Assembly: GCA_038502055.1 (NCBI GenBank)
Contig: JAXRKN010000027.1
Location: forward strand, 434,001-498,000
Origin: Tanytarsus gracilentus
Lineage: Eukaryota > Arthropoda > Insecta > Diptera > Chironomidae
Length of the DNA stretch: 64,000 bases
Direction of reading: 5' to 3'
A model generated the notes under the pieces. The model was given only the letters and a program-made list of their open reading frames with translations. It was not told the origin of the DNA and did no database searches. Every line of letters starts with the position of its first letter. Within the stretch, counting starts at the first letter, position 1. Position numbers and translations under genes: made by a program. Shown here in pieces: positions 33,068 to 43,770 of the stretch.

Positions 33068-33379
33068 GTAAAAAAGTTCAAAAATGGTTAAGATACAATT
33101 TTAAAATATTTTTGTGTTAAATAGTTGAGGTAAAACTTTCCCGAAGAGATGAAAAAGACATCGAGAGTAATTTCAGAGCAACAGCAAGTCAAAGCATTCT
33201 CATGTCCTTTGCCATCCCTTCGAACTATCCTAATAATTTTTTAATGATTAAATTTTAAGGAATCAATGGTTTAAATTAATTTGGTTTTGATACTTCATGT
33301 ATGATAGCTTCGCTTTATATTTTAATAAGAAAACTGTGAATAAAATCACTATGAATTTATTTTCAAAATTATTAAAAAT

Positions 33380-33495
33380 CAGAGATGGACAAATTACATT
33401 ATTGTAATCGAGTAAAAATTACATTACAAAAAAATTAAATGTAACTTCCCAAAATTAAATTACATTAAATGTAATTTTTTAATTGTCCATCTCTG
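33380..33495. mobile_element. MITE-like element with CAGAGATGG ends (copy 1)
   Basis: 116 bp with terminal inverted repeats CAGAGATGGACAAATTA / TAATTGTCCATCTCTG (left end shown minus strand-compatible) and an internal TTGTAATCGAGTAAAA motif. Related copies are at 37691, 43544 and 45319. Confidence 0.75.
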
Positions 33496-33635
33496 TTTAA
33501 AATTCCAAACCCTCATAGGGAACTCAAAAATTATGTCAGTTAAAAATAAGTAGCAAACTACGGAATTTGTAAGGTTCTTTTTTGCAGTTGCAAAGCTGTT
33601 GAATATTTAATTTTCAACATTTCCAGGGCTGAAAA

Positions 33636-33665
33636 TTATTGCAGTTTTATTTAAAACTGCAATAA
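33636..33665. repeat. Perfect hairpin
   Basis: Two 14-base arms (TTATTGCAGTTTTA and its exact complement) separated by TT. No surrounding element is identified. Confidence 0.7.
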
Positions 33666-33871
33666 TTTAAAGATCCGATATACGTTGGTCGTTTCCCTAT
33701 GAGGTTCCATAAAGATTTATTTTGTAAGAAAATCACGCAAAAAACATCAAATTAAATCTTGAAAAACTGACTCGATTCAACAAAAGTTTTCAAGGCGCTA
33801 ATTCAAGTCTCTTGCAAATTTTCTCGATCAATTGATCAAAAATGTGAAAATTAAAAGTCAATTTTTTTCGC

Positions 33872-34783
33872 TTAAAGTTTTTCAGATTCATAAGCAGTGC
33901 TGTAACCTTCTGCTTTTTTTCTAAACATTCCTTTGAACCATGCGATGAGAATTCCACTTACAACAGCTAACGCAACCAAAATGCCAAAAACCCATCCGAG
34001 TGCATTTGATTCTTCTTCAGGTTTTTCAGTTGAGGTTACGTTTGGAGTTGCTGTGACTGGTGATTGTGAACTTAATGGAATTGTCGGCTCTGTTTTGTCT
34101 GAAGGATTTGTTGTTGTAGTGGTGACTTTAGGTTTTTCGGTTGAGGCAGGACGGAGAACTTCACTTCTGCATTTTTCTGGCGCCTTTTCATTGGGTTTGT
34201 AGCATGAAATTTCCATTTTTCCAATTAGTTCTTCAACATCGACACGATTCATTGCTTGTTCATCCTCTTCACAACTTAATGCGACCATCAATGTATTGAG
34301 CTTACTTAATGGCGTGAAAATTCCTTTTTGAATATTTTTTATAGTTTTGTCAGATTTAAAGTTTAAGAAAGAAATATTTGGAGTGTCGACGAATAAGTCA
34401 CTGCTCAAAAATTCAATCTGACTTTCTCGAATTATTAAATTTTTGAGATTTTTACCGAAAGGCTTTAAATCTTGATTGCAAATTCTTGTGAGGTTTGGAA
34501 AGTTGACATTAATTGTTTCAAGATTCGGAAAAAATTCTTCAAGTCCAACTGGAAACTCTTGAAAGTCTTTACTTTCAGCAATGAAATGTTTTACATCTGC
34601 GTTTGTGTAATTTATGTGATCACCCGTAAAACTCATCACGTACAATTGCGATGAATCGTGAAAACTCTTCACTTCACATCCATAGCCATAGGTTGAGTGA
34701 ACATTAAAGTCACATTCGATTGTCAAAGCGCTGATGAAGCTCAACAGGCTCGCAATGATCAAAATCACCAAAATTGACATCAT
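33872..34783 (-). CDS. LRR-array member 2, type I membrane protein
   Basis: Single exon, 303 residues; Met 1 and Met 2 are adjacent starts. The signal peptide is at 1-19, then ECDFNVHSTYGYGCEVKS, the DVKHF block, FPVGLEEFFPNL, and LRRs with the diagnostic FGKNLKNLIIRESQIEFL and CEEDEQAMNRVDVEELIGKMEISC capping region. A Thr/Pro-rich stalk of about 60 residues leads to a transmembrane helix at about 264-285 and a basic tail (FRKK) containing YSTAY, a possible tyrosine-based sorting or phosphorylation motif. Probably a cell-surface protein; ligand unknown. Confidence 0.87.
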   Translation of the reverse strand: MMSILVILIIASLLSFISALTIECDFNVHSTYGYGCEVKSFHDSSQLYVMSFTGDHINYTNADVKHFIAESKDFQEFPVGLEEFFPNLETINVNFPNLTRICNQDLKPFGKNLKNLIIRESQIEFLSSDLFVDTPNISFLNFKSDKTIKNIQKGIFTPLSKLNTLMVALSCEEDEQAMNRVDVEELIGKMEISCYKPNEKAPEKCRSEVLRPASTEKPKVTTTTTNPSDKTEPTIPLSSQSPVTATPNVTSTEKPEEESNALGWVFGILVALAVVSGILIAWFKGMFRKKAEGYSTAYESEKL

Positions 34784-36201
34784 CGAGTATCAGAATTTAA
34801 TTCTTTTTTTCTGGAAATAATGAAAAAATGGAGTTAGTTAAAATTTTAATTAATTATTCGTGAAAAAAGATGAGTTCAACATTTAAATCAACTAAAAATT
34901 GATTAAAAATTGAACCTTAAAATTGTTTAAATAAACCTTAACTATTTTAGCCAAAAATTATTTAAAGCCTTTTTTTGACTGACTCTTTAAAATGTTTCAG
35001 CTTGAATGCGAAATTTATTCATTTCCACTCTACCAAAAATATATAAAATTTTCTGGGAATTATTTGTGGTTTTTATCAGTAACTTAATTTTTTACATAAA
35101 AACCGCAGCTGAGTCAATATTAAAAAAATCACATTTTTAGAAATAAAATTGAATCATCCAACGGATTCTAAACCAGTTATAGAATAGAAAACCGAAATGT
35201 GCATAAGAAAAAATCTTCTTGTTCTTCGATAAAATCCATAAGCCGGCGAAAAATTTTGCGTCATTTTTTATCGATCGATGATTTCGTGTTATGTGACAAA
35301 ATTTTTCGCAATCAACTTCGCATTCAATGTCACACGATCGAATAAATTATTGCGAATCTCATTTTTAAATGTATTAAAATTTTCTATACATTAAATAATT
35401 TTTTGTTGCTTAATTTTAATTAAGACACTTCAAAATTTCGAGATTTTAAGTTCATTGTTTTGCATGCAAACAAATTGAGTCATTAATCACCTATGAACAC
35501 AGATGTTTGAATTTATCCGGCTTTAATTTAATTTTTTCTTCACAATCGAATTCAAGTTTTTATGGAAAATTCATTGAAAAGTTTTCGAAATTCGAACGTG
35601 TGCGAAAAAAAATCTTTCGTTAAAAATAATAAAAGAAAATTTTTCGGATTTTTAAAATCATAAAAAGAATTTAATTTTTTCATGCCGAAATTTAAATCTT
35701 TAGATCAAATCTTGTTTAAATTTTTTATTCAATGTTTAAATTTTTTATTTAATGATTTAAAATTACAAAAAAAATATTTTTAATACTAGCTGAAAATTTT
35801 CATTAAAATATTTTTTAAACATTTCATTTGTTAAGTTCATGTTGTGTCCATTAAAACGGGTGCGTCTATCCTGATTATTCCAACTGCCCCCTCTTAGTAA
35901 TCACTCAATCAATCATTAAATTTCTTAAGCGCATGTAAGTAACCACTTAGACATTTTCTGTGCTGCGGCTACTTGAAAATAGTAAATTTATTTTTAAATC
36001 GATTTCTCCGAAAAAAAACAATATTAAACATTTTGTGCTTCATTAACATTCAATCACCAAGCTTAATTAAGCTACGAATTATTGATAAAAGTGTTCAAAA
36101 AAATTTCGTGAAATTTTCGAAAATTAACTTTTTTAAATATTTTTTTTGTTTTATTACACCCCGGAGGGTCTTTATTTAACAATTCCAAATAAGCTATATT
36201 A

Positions 36202-37431
36202 GAGAGAGCGAAGTGTGCTTTGAAAGAGAGAAGACTGGAAAATTTTTTTGCTCCGTGATTAAATGAAATTAAGCAGTGATAGGGTAGTAAAAAGTAGTGA
36301 ATTAGTTAGGGTGAGGCAGGTAGTAACATAAACGAATGGAGTACATTCGAGTTGGAAGGGAAGTAAGCAGGGATTGGATAATTTTTAAATTGGGGATTTT
36401 TCGAGGAAATTTTCATGGACAACTATTTTATTTATATTTGGGTAAAGTATCTTTAATTGTGTTAGGATCAGTTTAGGAACGGAAGCAGAGAATTGAGAAT
36501 TTTGAAATCAGAAATTCCTTCTGAGGAAATATTTTCATTTTCATTGAAAAGGAGTGATAATTACCATTCTGGGAAGTCGAGCGGGATGGTTTAGCATGAC
36601 ATTGGAAGTGACTTCAGTGTGATGAAGTGCTTTATGAGGTGTAGTTTTGTCAGTTTAGCTGACAAATTGATTTAAATTTTGTTAGAATTTAATTTTTATT
36701 TTTTGGGAAAATAAGGGGGTGCGAAATAAACAAAGGGGAATTTAACTAAGAAAAGGGGTTGACTGGTGAATTAGGTGAATTATGAGTGGTGAATTTCAAA
36801 ATAAAAGTGTCAGTTAGAGAATTGTAATATTTTTTTGTTTTATTTTGTTTGCAAGTATTTTGATAGGTAGTTAAGGGATTTGCACACTTCGTTCTCGAGG
36901 GAGGCTCTTTGTTTGTGAACGTTGCCAACTGTGTACACTAGTCTCAGTTGAGGAAGGTAGTGGTGGAATCACGGCTTTTCTCTAAGTGATTTGAAATATA
37001 TTGTTGATTTGGTTTTGATTAGTTGGAAACTGTAATATCTGTTCAGTAAACAAGACTGTTCTCAACCGTAGTTTCTCTAGAAACTACAAACAAAAAATCA
37101 TTCGAAAACAAAAACTTACAAATTACAAAAAAACAAAAACACTAACACACTAACATTGCCGTAAAGGTATTTTAAAATGCCCTATTAACCAACGCTGATG
37201 GTAGAGGGTGGTTGGCCCGACATCAGTTCTCATTAACGATTATCTAATTGTATTTATTCCGAGAAGGGGTTTGTTCGTAACCTGTGGCTTGTATCGACTG
37301 TAGATACTTGCCTAAGTAGCCCGCTAGACCCTGCTTTTCTGAGGAATCGGGGGTCAATCATGTGTGGTTGCGTTGGACGTCTCTCCTACTTCGGTAGTGG
37401 CCACCTAATCGTCATCTAATCTAATCTAATC
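36202..37431 (+). mobile_element. Non-LTR retroelement copy, noncoding, with 25-bp target-site duplication
   Basis: The 25-bp sequence starting TAACAATTCCAAATAAGC is exactly repeated at 36177-36201 and 37432-37456, directly flanking a 1.23-kb insert. The insert ends in a (CTAAT)n tail, as in target-primed reverse transcription, and its base composition is richer in G on this strand than the surroundings. It has no long frame, so it is either a nonautonomous (SINE-like) element or an internally deleted LINE that keeps its UTRs. The perfect duplication implies recent insertion. Confidence 0.85.
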
Positions 37432-37690
37432 TAACAATTCCAAATAAGCTATATTAAAGTAAAATTTTAATCTTTTAATTTAAAATTTAAAATTCATAAA
37501 TTTTGCTTTCATTTACTAACTTATTGCATTTTTAAACCTAATAAGTTGATATATAGAAATATTATTTTTATGAAATTAATAAAATCATTTTTTTGTTGTT
37601 GTTTTGATGCCGCGGCACCTTTTGTAGGTAACCACGGCACCTGCCAACTCTAATTTAAAGTGAGTTGAATTAATACCACATTATATTTAT

Positions 37691-37860
37691 CAGAGATGGG
37701 CAATTAAATTGTAATCGAGTAAAACGTGGTTTTTGTCTGTTAGGGGAAATAACTTCAAAATTTGGACAAAAAAATTAGATTTTTTTTTATTAAAATGTTG
37801 GAGAATGTTGGGCTGTTTTTGGAATGTAATTTTTGTATTTTTTGTAATTTCCCATCTCTG
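37691..37860. mobile_element. MITE-like element with CAGAGATGG ends (copy 2)
   Basis: 170 bp bounded by CAGAGATGGGCAATTA and its near-complement (TAATTTCCCATCTCTG), with the internal TTGTAATCGAGTAAAA motif shared with copy 1. Confidence 0.75.
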
Positions 37861-38378
37861 ATCTTTACGGTTTAAATGTCTTAAAAAATCCACGAGGCGA
37901 GGTAGAAATCAGTTTCTAATGAATACTATAGTATTGACTTTTTAGGATTTTTGGCTTCTTTTTTTTTGATTAAATCTTGATTTGATTTCTTAACTTCAAT
38001 AAACTTTTATTTTAAAAAAAACGCGAAAATAAATAAATATTTTCTTCTTCAACCCTGTTTGCACATATGACCTGACTTTCACCTGATTTAAGCCTGATTT
38101 TTTTTACTTTGTGCAGACAACTTAAGTTGTTGGTAAATTTTTAAGTTAAAATTGAAAACTAAAAATATCCTTAATACCCAAATTGCAAGCAATTTTTCAA
38201 ACATTCGCATGCAAATTTCATGAAAAACATGATTTTTGTCTGCTGATAATTTTTTGACTACAAAATAAATTTTTGACATCTCTCATTTCAAGTTAAACTA
38301 AATAATTAAATTTAATCGAATGTTTTTTTTTTGGAATTTTTAAAAATACTAAAATTTAATACAAACTGGATGTTTAAA

Positions 38379-39170
38379 TTATTTGTAAGTTTTTCTGACT
38401 ACAAAAATGCCAATAACTACCAAAGCAATTAAAACAACGACACCAATTATCCAATAATGAAAAGTACCAGGTTCTTCAGTTGCAGGGGTTGATCCATCTA
38501 AGGCTATAGAACCACTCGCAGGACATTCAACTTGCTCTTTCTCATCATAATCTAAAATTTCCATCTTGCATGAAGTTGGCACTTTAAAATTTGTATCAAA
38601 GCATGAAATTCTAAGCTTCTCAATTAATTCTTGAACTGCATTCGGATTAATTGCGTCTTCGTCCATACAATTGAATTTGACGAACAACGATTGAAGCTTT
38701 TTCAATGGCGTAAAAGTTTCTTTGTCAACGCTGATGTTTTTAAATGAATTCATGTAAATGTGTAAAATGTTTGGTGTCGACTTGAAGAGATCAAAAGGCA
38801 AAAATGTTAATGAATTATTTTGCAGCATGAAATTTTTGAGAGTCCCAAAATGCTCCAAATCCTCGTGACAAATTCTCGCGAGACTTGAAAAATTTAAACT
38901 TATTGTTTCGAGATTTGAGAAACATTCGTGAAGTCTTTGTGGGAAATTTTTAATTTCTTTGTCGGATGCCATAAAATATTTTACATCTTCGTTAGATTTT
39001 CCAGCTTCATGGATGCCTTTGACTTTTAGAATTTCCTTATCTGGATTTTCAATAATTTTTACTTCACATCCATAGCCGTAAGTCGAGTGCACTTTGAAGT
39101 CACATTCAATGTTCATTGCAGTGGTTATCGTCAACAAGCTCAATAAAGTTACCGATATAATTGAGATCAT
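38379..39170 (-). CDS. LRR-array member 3, type I membrane protein
   Basis: Single exon, 263 residues. A signal peptide (1-18) precedes ECDFKVHSTYGYGCEVKI, nearly the same N-cap as members 1 and 2. The GIHEAGKSNEDVKYF block and LRRs (LKNFMLQNNSLTFLPFDLF, LQSLFVKFNC) follow, with the cap CMDEDAINPNAVQELIEKLRISC. The stalk is short. The transmembrane helix is at about 238-258 (WIIGVVVLIALVVIGIFVV), with a minimal RKTYK cytoplasmic tail. The tail is too short for a signalling domain, so any signalling would need a partner. Confidence 0.87.
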   Translation of the reverse strand: MISIISVTLLSLLTITTAMNIECDFKVHSTYGYGCEVKIIENPDKEILKVKGIHEAGKSNEDVKYFMASDKEIKNFPQRLHECFSNLETISLNFSSLARICHEDLEHFGTLKNFMLQNNSLTFLPFDLFKSTPNILHIYMNSFKNISVDKETFTPLKKLQSLFVKFNCMDEDAINPNAVQELIEKLRISCFDTNFKVPTSCKMEILDYDEKEQVECPASGSIALDGSTPATEEPGTFHYWIIGVVVLIALVVIGIFVVRKTYK

Positions 39171-40644
39171 ATTGAGGGAGGATTTGGTGGACAGGAAATG
39201 ATGAAATTAATCTAAAATTGAAAGACATTTTTTAATTACGCATTTATGTCATAAATTTTATGAGTCATGGGAAAAATTGTTTTGAAATTTTAGAAGATTT
39301 ATTTCATTGATTTTCTTGTGCGTTAATTTTCTATTGACAAAAACTTTTTTAGTGACTTAATAAAAAGGTCAAGGCGAAAATTCAGAACTCAGTTGAACTC
39401 AATTAATTCATTAAATTTACTTCAAGGTAATTTTTTTTGCACAACATAACAAAGTCGATTTTTTTTCTATTATCGGAATGTGCAAAAAAATCTTTGTAGC
39501 ATTAAAAATGTTTGGTTTTAAAACTCCTTGAATGCTTTAAAATTTGACACATTTTTCACATCTTTCGTTGTTACTGTAACTTTTCTTACCTTAAGTAAGA
39601 AAAATTAAAAATTAATTTTTTTCTATTCACCGGCTTGAAAAAATATCCACAGGTGTGTTAAACGCAGTTTTCTAAAATTTAGAATTTTTTATGGAATACA
39701 AAAAATTTCAATACGATGAAATAAAATTTTCGTTAGATTAAACTTTACTGAATTGAAATTTAAAGTGAATGAGTACAATCACATAACAAAAGAAAAGTGC
39801 GCTGATTTGTTTCGATGTCGAATGATTTGAAAATATAATTTAGCGTTAAAACATGCGAAGAATTTTAGATATAATGTTTACAAAAATTCATTTTGACTTA
39901 AATATAGTGCGGCCATCTCTGCTAGAAATTTTAAAAGACAGTCCTTGAATTTCAGAAAATGCCATACGCAAAAAAATGGTTATAATATGAAAAAATTATG
40001 TCCTTGAATAAAATTACAATGTTCTAGAATTTTTCGATAAAATTTCTCATCGCCCAAAATAAAAATGAACTTTTTGAATTTTTTTAAATTGTTTCTTTTC
40101 TGAAAAATATTTTTAAAATTTTACAAATTGAGTTTTGATAAATTGAAATTAAAAGTTTATGGCTGGTTTTCATTGTGAGACACCTGAGTAGTAGATTTTT
40201 TGTTTAATCAAATTTATTAAATAATTCATCAAGAATTGTGGCGGCTTATCACGTTTAAACCCTCTAGTTATATCATAATAATCAAAAGTGCTAATTTAAT
40301 TAATAAAAACTTGACAAAAATAAGTTTCAATAAAATTTTATTGACGTAAAATAATTTATTAGACATTTATTTAAAAAAACACAATAAAAAGCTTTTAAAA
40401 AAATAACGTGAGTTTCTTGGTTCATTAGCATAAGCCGATAAATTAAATGAAAAATAATTTTTACATCAGATCTTTAAGTTTTACTTTTGAAAAAGTGTTT
40501 GAGTCAAACTAAATGCACCTGAGTATCTTTCAAAAAATTATTTCTTACTGCAGCTGTTTAGAGCTCAAAAAAGTCGTGCATAAATTTTTATATAAAATGC
40601 TTAAGAAAGTTTCCAAGGCACGACAAAAAATTATGGCAGGCACT
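39171..40644. other. 1.5-kb AT-rich spacer
   Basis: No coding signal or clear repeat recognised; presumably includes the promoter of member 3. Confidence 0.5.
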
Positions 40645-41412
40645 TTATGACATTTGGAAATTTCCTCTACGATTTTTTAAAACTCTTCTCGCGACAATTA
40701 TTCCAATCATTGCCAAGACAACGAACAAAATCAAGCCACCAACAATCCAATAAACCAAATTGCTCGACTCCTCAACAACTTCGCAATCTTTTGGCTTGAT
40801 GTCTGGTTTGTAGTTTGGATCGGAGCATTGAATTTTCAAATTTTCAATCAATTTTTTTGCGTCCTCATTGTTGAGTGCGTCTTCCTCACCCGAACAATTA
40901 AAATTAATGCCAAAAGTCTTCAAGTTATTTGAGATTGGATCAAAAGCATTTTTAGCGATATTTTTGAGTTTTTTCGAGTGAATGACTAAATATGAAATTT
41001 TCGGCGTTGCTTCGAACAAATTTCCGGGAATAAATTCCAGCGAACTTTTAGGGAGTGTCAAATAATTTAAATTTTCACCAAAAGGCTTCAAGTCCTCGAG
41101 GAAAATTTGATCCAGATTTTCGCACTCGATGTAAAGTCGCTGAATATTTGGAAATTTCTTGTGAATTCCTTTCGGGAAGAAATTTAGACTTTTCGACGTG
41201 ATATTGATGAATTTGACATCGTCATTTGAATTTCCCGACAAATGTTGGCCCTCGATCTCAGCAATTGAACAATCGCGATCTGATTTGACTTCAATTGACT
41301 TTACATCGCAACTGTAGCCATTAACTGAGTTAACTCTGAATGTGCATTCAATGTCAATCGCGGCGATGAGGTTGATGGTGAGGAGGAGAGTGATGGTGAA
41401 AATGAGATTCAT
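40645..41412 (-). CDS. LRR-array member 4, type I membrane protein
   Basis: Single exon, 255 residues: signal peptide (1-18), IECTFRVNSVNGYSCDVKS N-cap, GQHLSGNSNDDVKFINI block, FFPKGIHKKFPNIQRLYIECENL, further LRRs, and the cap CSGEEDALNNEDAKKLIENLKIQC. The transmembrane helix is at about 220-242, followed by a basic tail (RRVLKNRRGNFQMS). It is closest to member 5, with which it shares a nearly identical signal peptide and KSSLEFIP/KSSLVFIH segment, implying recent duplication. Confidence 0.87.
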   Translation of the reverse strand: MNLIFTITLLLTINLIAAIDIECTFRVNSVNGYSCDVKSIEVKSDRDCSIAEIEGQHLSGNSNDDVKFINITSKSLNFFPKGIHKKFPNIQRLYIECENLDQIFLEDLKPFGENLNYLTLPKSSLEFIPGNLFEATPKISYLVIHSKKLKNIAKNAFDPISNNLKTFGINFNCSGEEDALNNEDAKKLIENLKIQCSDPNYKPDIKPKDCEVVEESSNLVYWIVGGLILFVVLAMIGIIVARRVLKNRRGNFQMS

Positions 41413-42182
41413 TTTTTTTGCTAGTTTTTTAAAAAAAATTAATGAATTTTATGTAAAAAAATTAATAAATTTAATTAAAATTTCATAAATTCTCTGTAAA
41501 TAAAATAAAAACTTCAAACCCAAATTTCAGATCTTACTTTTTATTTAATTCCTTGAATTTTTCGAGCCACTTTTAATTTTTGCGTTTGCACAACTAAATT
41601 TTATTTTTGTTTTGTTCATTCGAAAACGCGATGATTCATCATCAGGAGAGATTTCGAAGATCAACATTTTAAATTTACGCTGTCGGTTAGAAATAACTCG
41701 ACAGTTTTTTTAAGATTATGTGTCATCCATCCGACGTAATTTACACGTAATATTACGCGTAATTACACGGAAGTCAAAAATAATAACAAGATTTTAGGTT
41801 AGCTAAGTTTAAATATTAATTCTAAGATAGTAGAAACAACAATTCGATTGGATCTTAAAAATTAAGTGCAGGGGGCGGGAAACTAATTTAAAAATTTAAT
41901 ATTGCAAGTTTTCCACACCCTGATTAAAGTCAAATGACTTTCGATTTAAATTATTTGGCACTACAGAAGAAAGTTGAGAAAATTCACTCTTAAAAATTTC
42001 TAAATTTTCGGAGCAGGGGCGGGAAACTTTTTTTATTTAAATTTAATTTTTAAGAATATTTTTCAATATTCTTTAAAATATAAATTTAAAAAATTCAAAG
42101 TTTCCCACCCCGTGCTTAGGGGTTTCGACATTTTGATCACTTGAAAATTTTAGCCACTTAAAAAATAATTTTTCGTCACATT
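41413..42182. other. Spacer with small inverted repeats
   Basis: Two hairpin-forming pairs with CAGGGGCGGGAAAC-type ends (41878-41922 and 42013-42115) and a palindromic CGTAATATTACG/TTACGCGTAA patch at about 41735-41762. No gene. Confidence 0.55.
42013..42115. mobile_element. Short inverted-repeat element, CAGGGGCGGGAAAC family
   Basis: Ends GCAGGGGCGGGAAACTTT and its near-complement AAAGTTTCCCACCCCGTGC enclose AT-rich DNA. A 45-bp relative is at 41878-41922. Confidence 0.5.
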
Positions 42183-42923
42183 CTAAAAAACTTTTTCGCT
42201 GCACTTAAACAAGCCAACTGCAATCGCAATTACAGCGATTAAAATTATGACACCACCAGCCCAGTAAAAGTAATGACTCGAGTCGTAATCCTTGCACTCT
42301 CTTGGCTTCTTGTTGGGTTTGTAGTTCGGATGGAAGCACGCTGTTTTTAACTTTTCAATCAATTCTTTGGCATCTTCGTTATTTTGTGTAAACTCATCGC
42401 CGATGCATGGAAAGTTGACTCCGAATGTCTTCAACTTATTCGAGAGTGGATCGAACGCCTTGTGATGGACATTTTCAATTTTCGCTGACTTTATGTAGAG
42501 GTAAGTGATTTCTGTGTTTGCCTCGAACAGATTTTCGTGAATAAACACGAGCGAGCTTTTGGGCAGCGACAAAAATTTCAAATTATCGCCAAAAGGCTTC
42601 AAATCCTCCTGCGAAAGTTGATTGATTTTCTCACAATCGATGTAAAGTTTTTGGATGTTTTTGAATTTCTTCTGAATTCTCCTCGGAAAGAGTTCTAAAG
42701 TCGGCGATGTAATGTTTAAATATTTCACGTCGTCATCATTTTTTCCCGGTGCATGCTTGCCTTCTATATTGACAACAAAACAATCGTCATCGGAGCTCTT
42801 CTCGATGAACTTTACATCGCATCCGTAGCCATGAACGGGATTAACTCTAAACGTGCATTCCATGTCGATTGCAGCGATGAGATTGATGGCGAGGAAAATT
42901 GTGATGATAAAAAGAATTTTCAT
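42183..42923 (-). CDS. LRR-array member 5, type I membrane protein
   Basis: Single exon, 246 residues: signal peptide (1-18), MECTFRVNPVHGYGCDVKF N-cap, GKHAPGKNDDDVKYLNI block, LRRs parallel to member 4, cap CIGDEFTQNNEDAKELIEKLKTAC, then a transmembrane helix at about 218-238 and a short tail (FKCSEKVF). Divergence from member 4 is concentrated in LRR surface positions and the tail by eye, which would fit diversifying ligand contacts, but no rate test was made. Confidence 0.87.
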   Translation of the reverse strand: MKILFIITIFLAINLIAAIDMECTFRVNPVHGYGCDVKFIEKSSDDDCFVVNIEGKHAPGKNDDDVKYLNITSPTLELFPRRIQKKFKNIQKLYIDCEKINQLSQEDLKPFGDNLKFLSLPKSSLVFIHENLFEANTEITYLYIKSAKIENVHHKAFDPLSNKLKTFGVNFPCIGDEFTQNNEDAKELIEKLKTACFHPNYKPNKKPRECKDYDSSHYFYWAGGVIILIAVIAIAVGLFKCSEKVF

Positions 42924-43770
42924 TTTAAATTTTTTTGATTGTGAAAAAAAATTTAAACTTTTTTTTTCTTTGTCCTTTCAATTATTAATAAAAAGTTAAT
43001 TTTATTAAACTTTCTGACGTTGTTTAACTTTTTTACTTCACTCTAAGATCTAAAATTATCAAAATTTGATTTTAAAATTAATTTCTAAAGTAATTCTAAA
43101 AAAATTCTTACGATTTATTGTAATTTTTACTACGCCGCTCCTAGTAAATCTCTCCTGCGGAACAATTTTTTTTGTGTGTTTGTTCGAAAATTATTTGGAT
43201 CCTTTTAGCGCATTAGCAGTTTCGGTAGTAACTATTTGAATGCATATCATTGTCAGTTAGAAAAGGGACATTCGTGCGAATCACATGGGGTTTGAGAACG
43301 TCAAGAAATGTGAAGAAGATTAAAAAGAATTTGATGGGAAATTTAATTGAATTTTTTAAACTCAACAACAAGTTGCAAAGTAAAAATTATCACGTGAAAT
43401 TCTTTAGTAAATTTAAAAAAATTTTAACTCTGTTTATTGATTTTTTAAAAGCTAAAAAAATAATTTCATAAAATATTTTTTTATACAAAATTTTATTAGT
43501 CAAAAATATACAAAAAATTAATATATAAAAATTTAATTTGATCCAGAGATGGACAATTACAAAACATAAATAAAAAAAATTACATGAAGTTTAATTTAAT
43601 TTTAGCGTGAATATTGCGTGAATTTTGTATGAAAATGTAATTAATTAAATTTAATTTTGGGAAATTATATAAAATGTAATTAATTAAATAAAATGTTTTG
43701 TAATGTAATTTTTACTCGATTACAATGTAATTTCCCATCTTTGCTCTTGAATAATTTTTCACTTTTCTTC
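42924..43770. other. Spacer with MITE-like copy
   Basis: AT-rich; a CAGAGATGG element lies at 43544-43743. The frame at 43250-43471 has no supporting feature and is not called. Confidence 0.5.
43544..43743. mobile_element. MITE-like element with CAGAGATGG ends (copy 3)
   Basis: About 200 bp from CAGAGATGGACAATTA to TTTCCCATCTTTG (one end mismatched), with the internal TTTTACTCGATTACAA motif in reverse orientation relative to copies 1 and 2. Confidence 0.7.

Larger units (their letters stand above)
31671..33871. other. 2.2-kb spacer with inverted-repeat elements
   Basis: No coding signal. Contains two MITE-like elements and a perfect hairpin (listed separately). Confidence 0.6.
34784..38378. 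other. 3.6-kb spacer with retroelement and MITE-like copies
   Basis: No supported host gene. Holds a retroelement copy with target-site duplication (36202-37431), a CAGAGATGG element (37691-37860) and a short dispersed-repeat remnant at about 35860. Confidence 0.6.
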
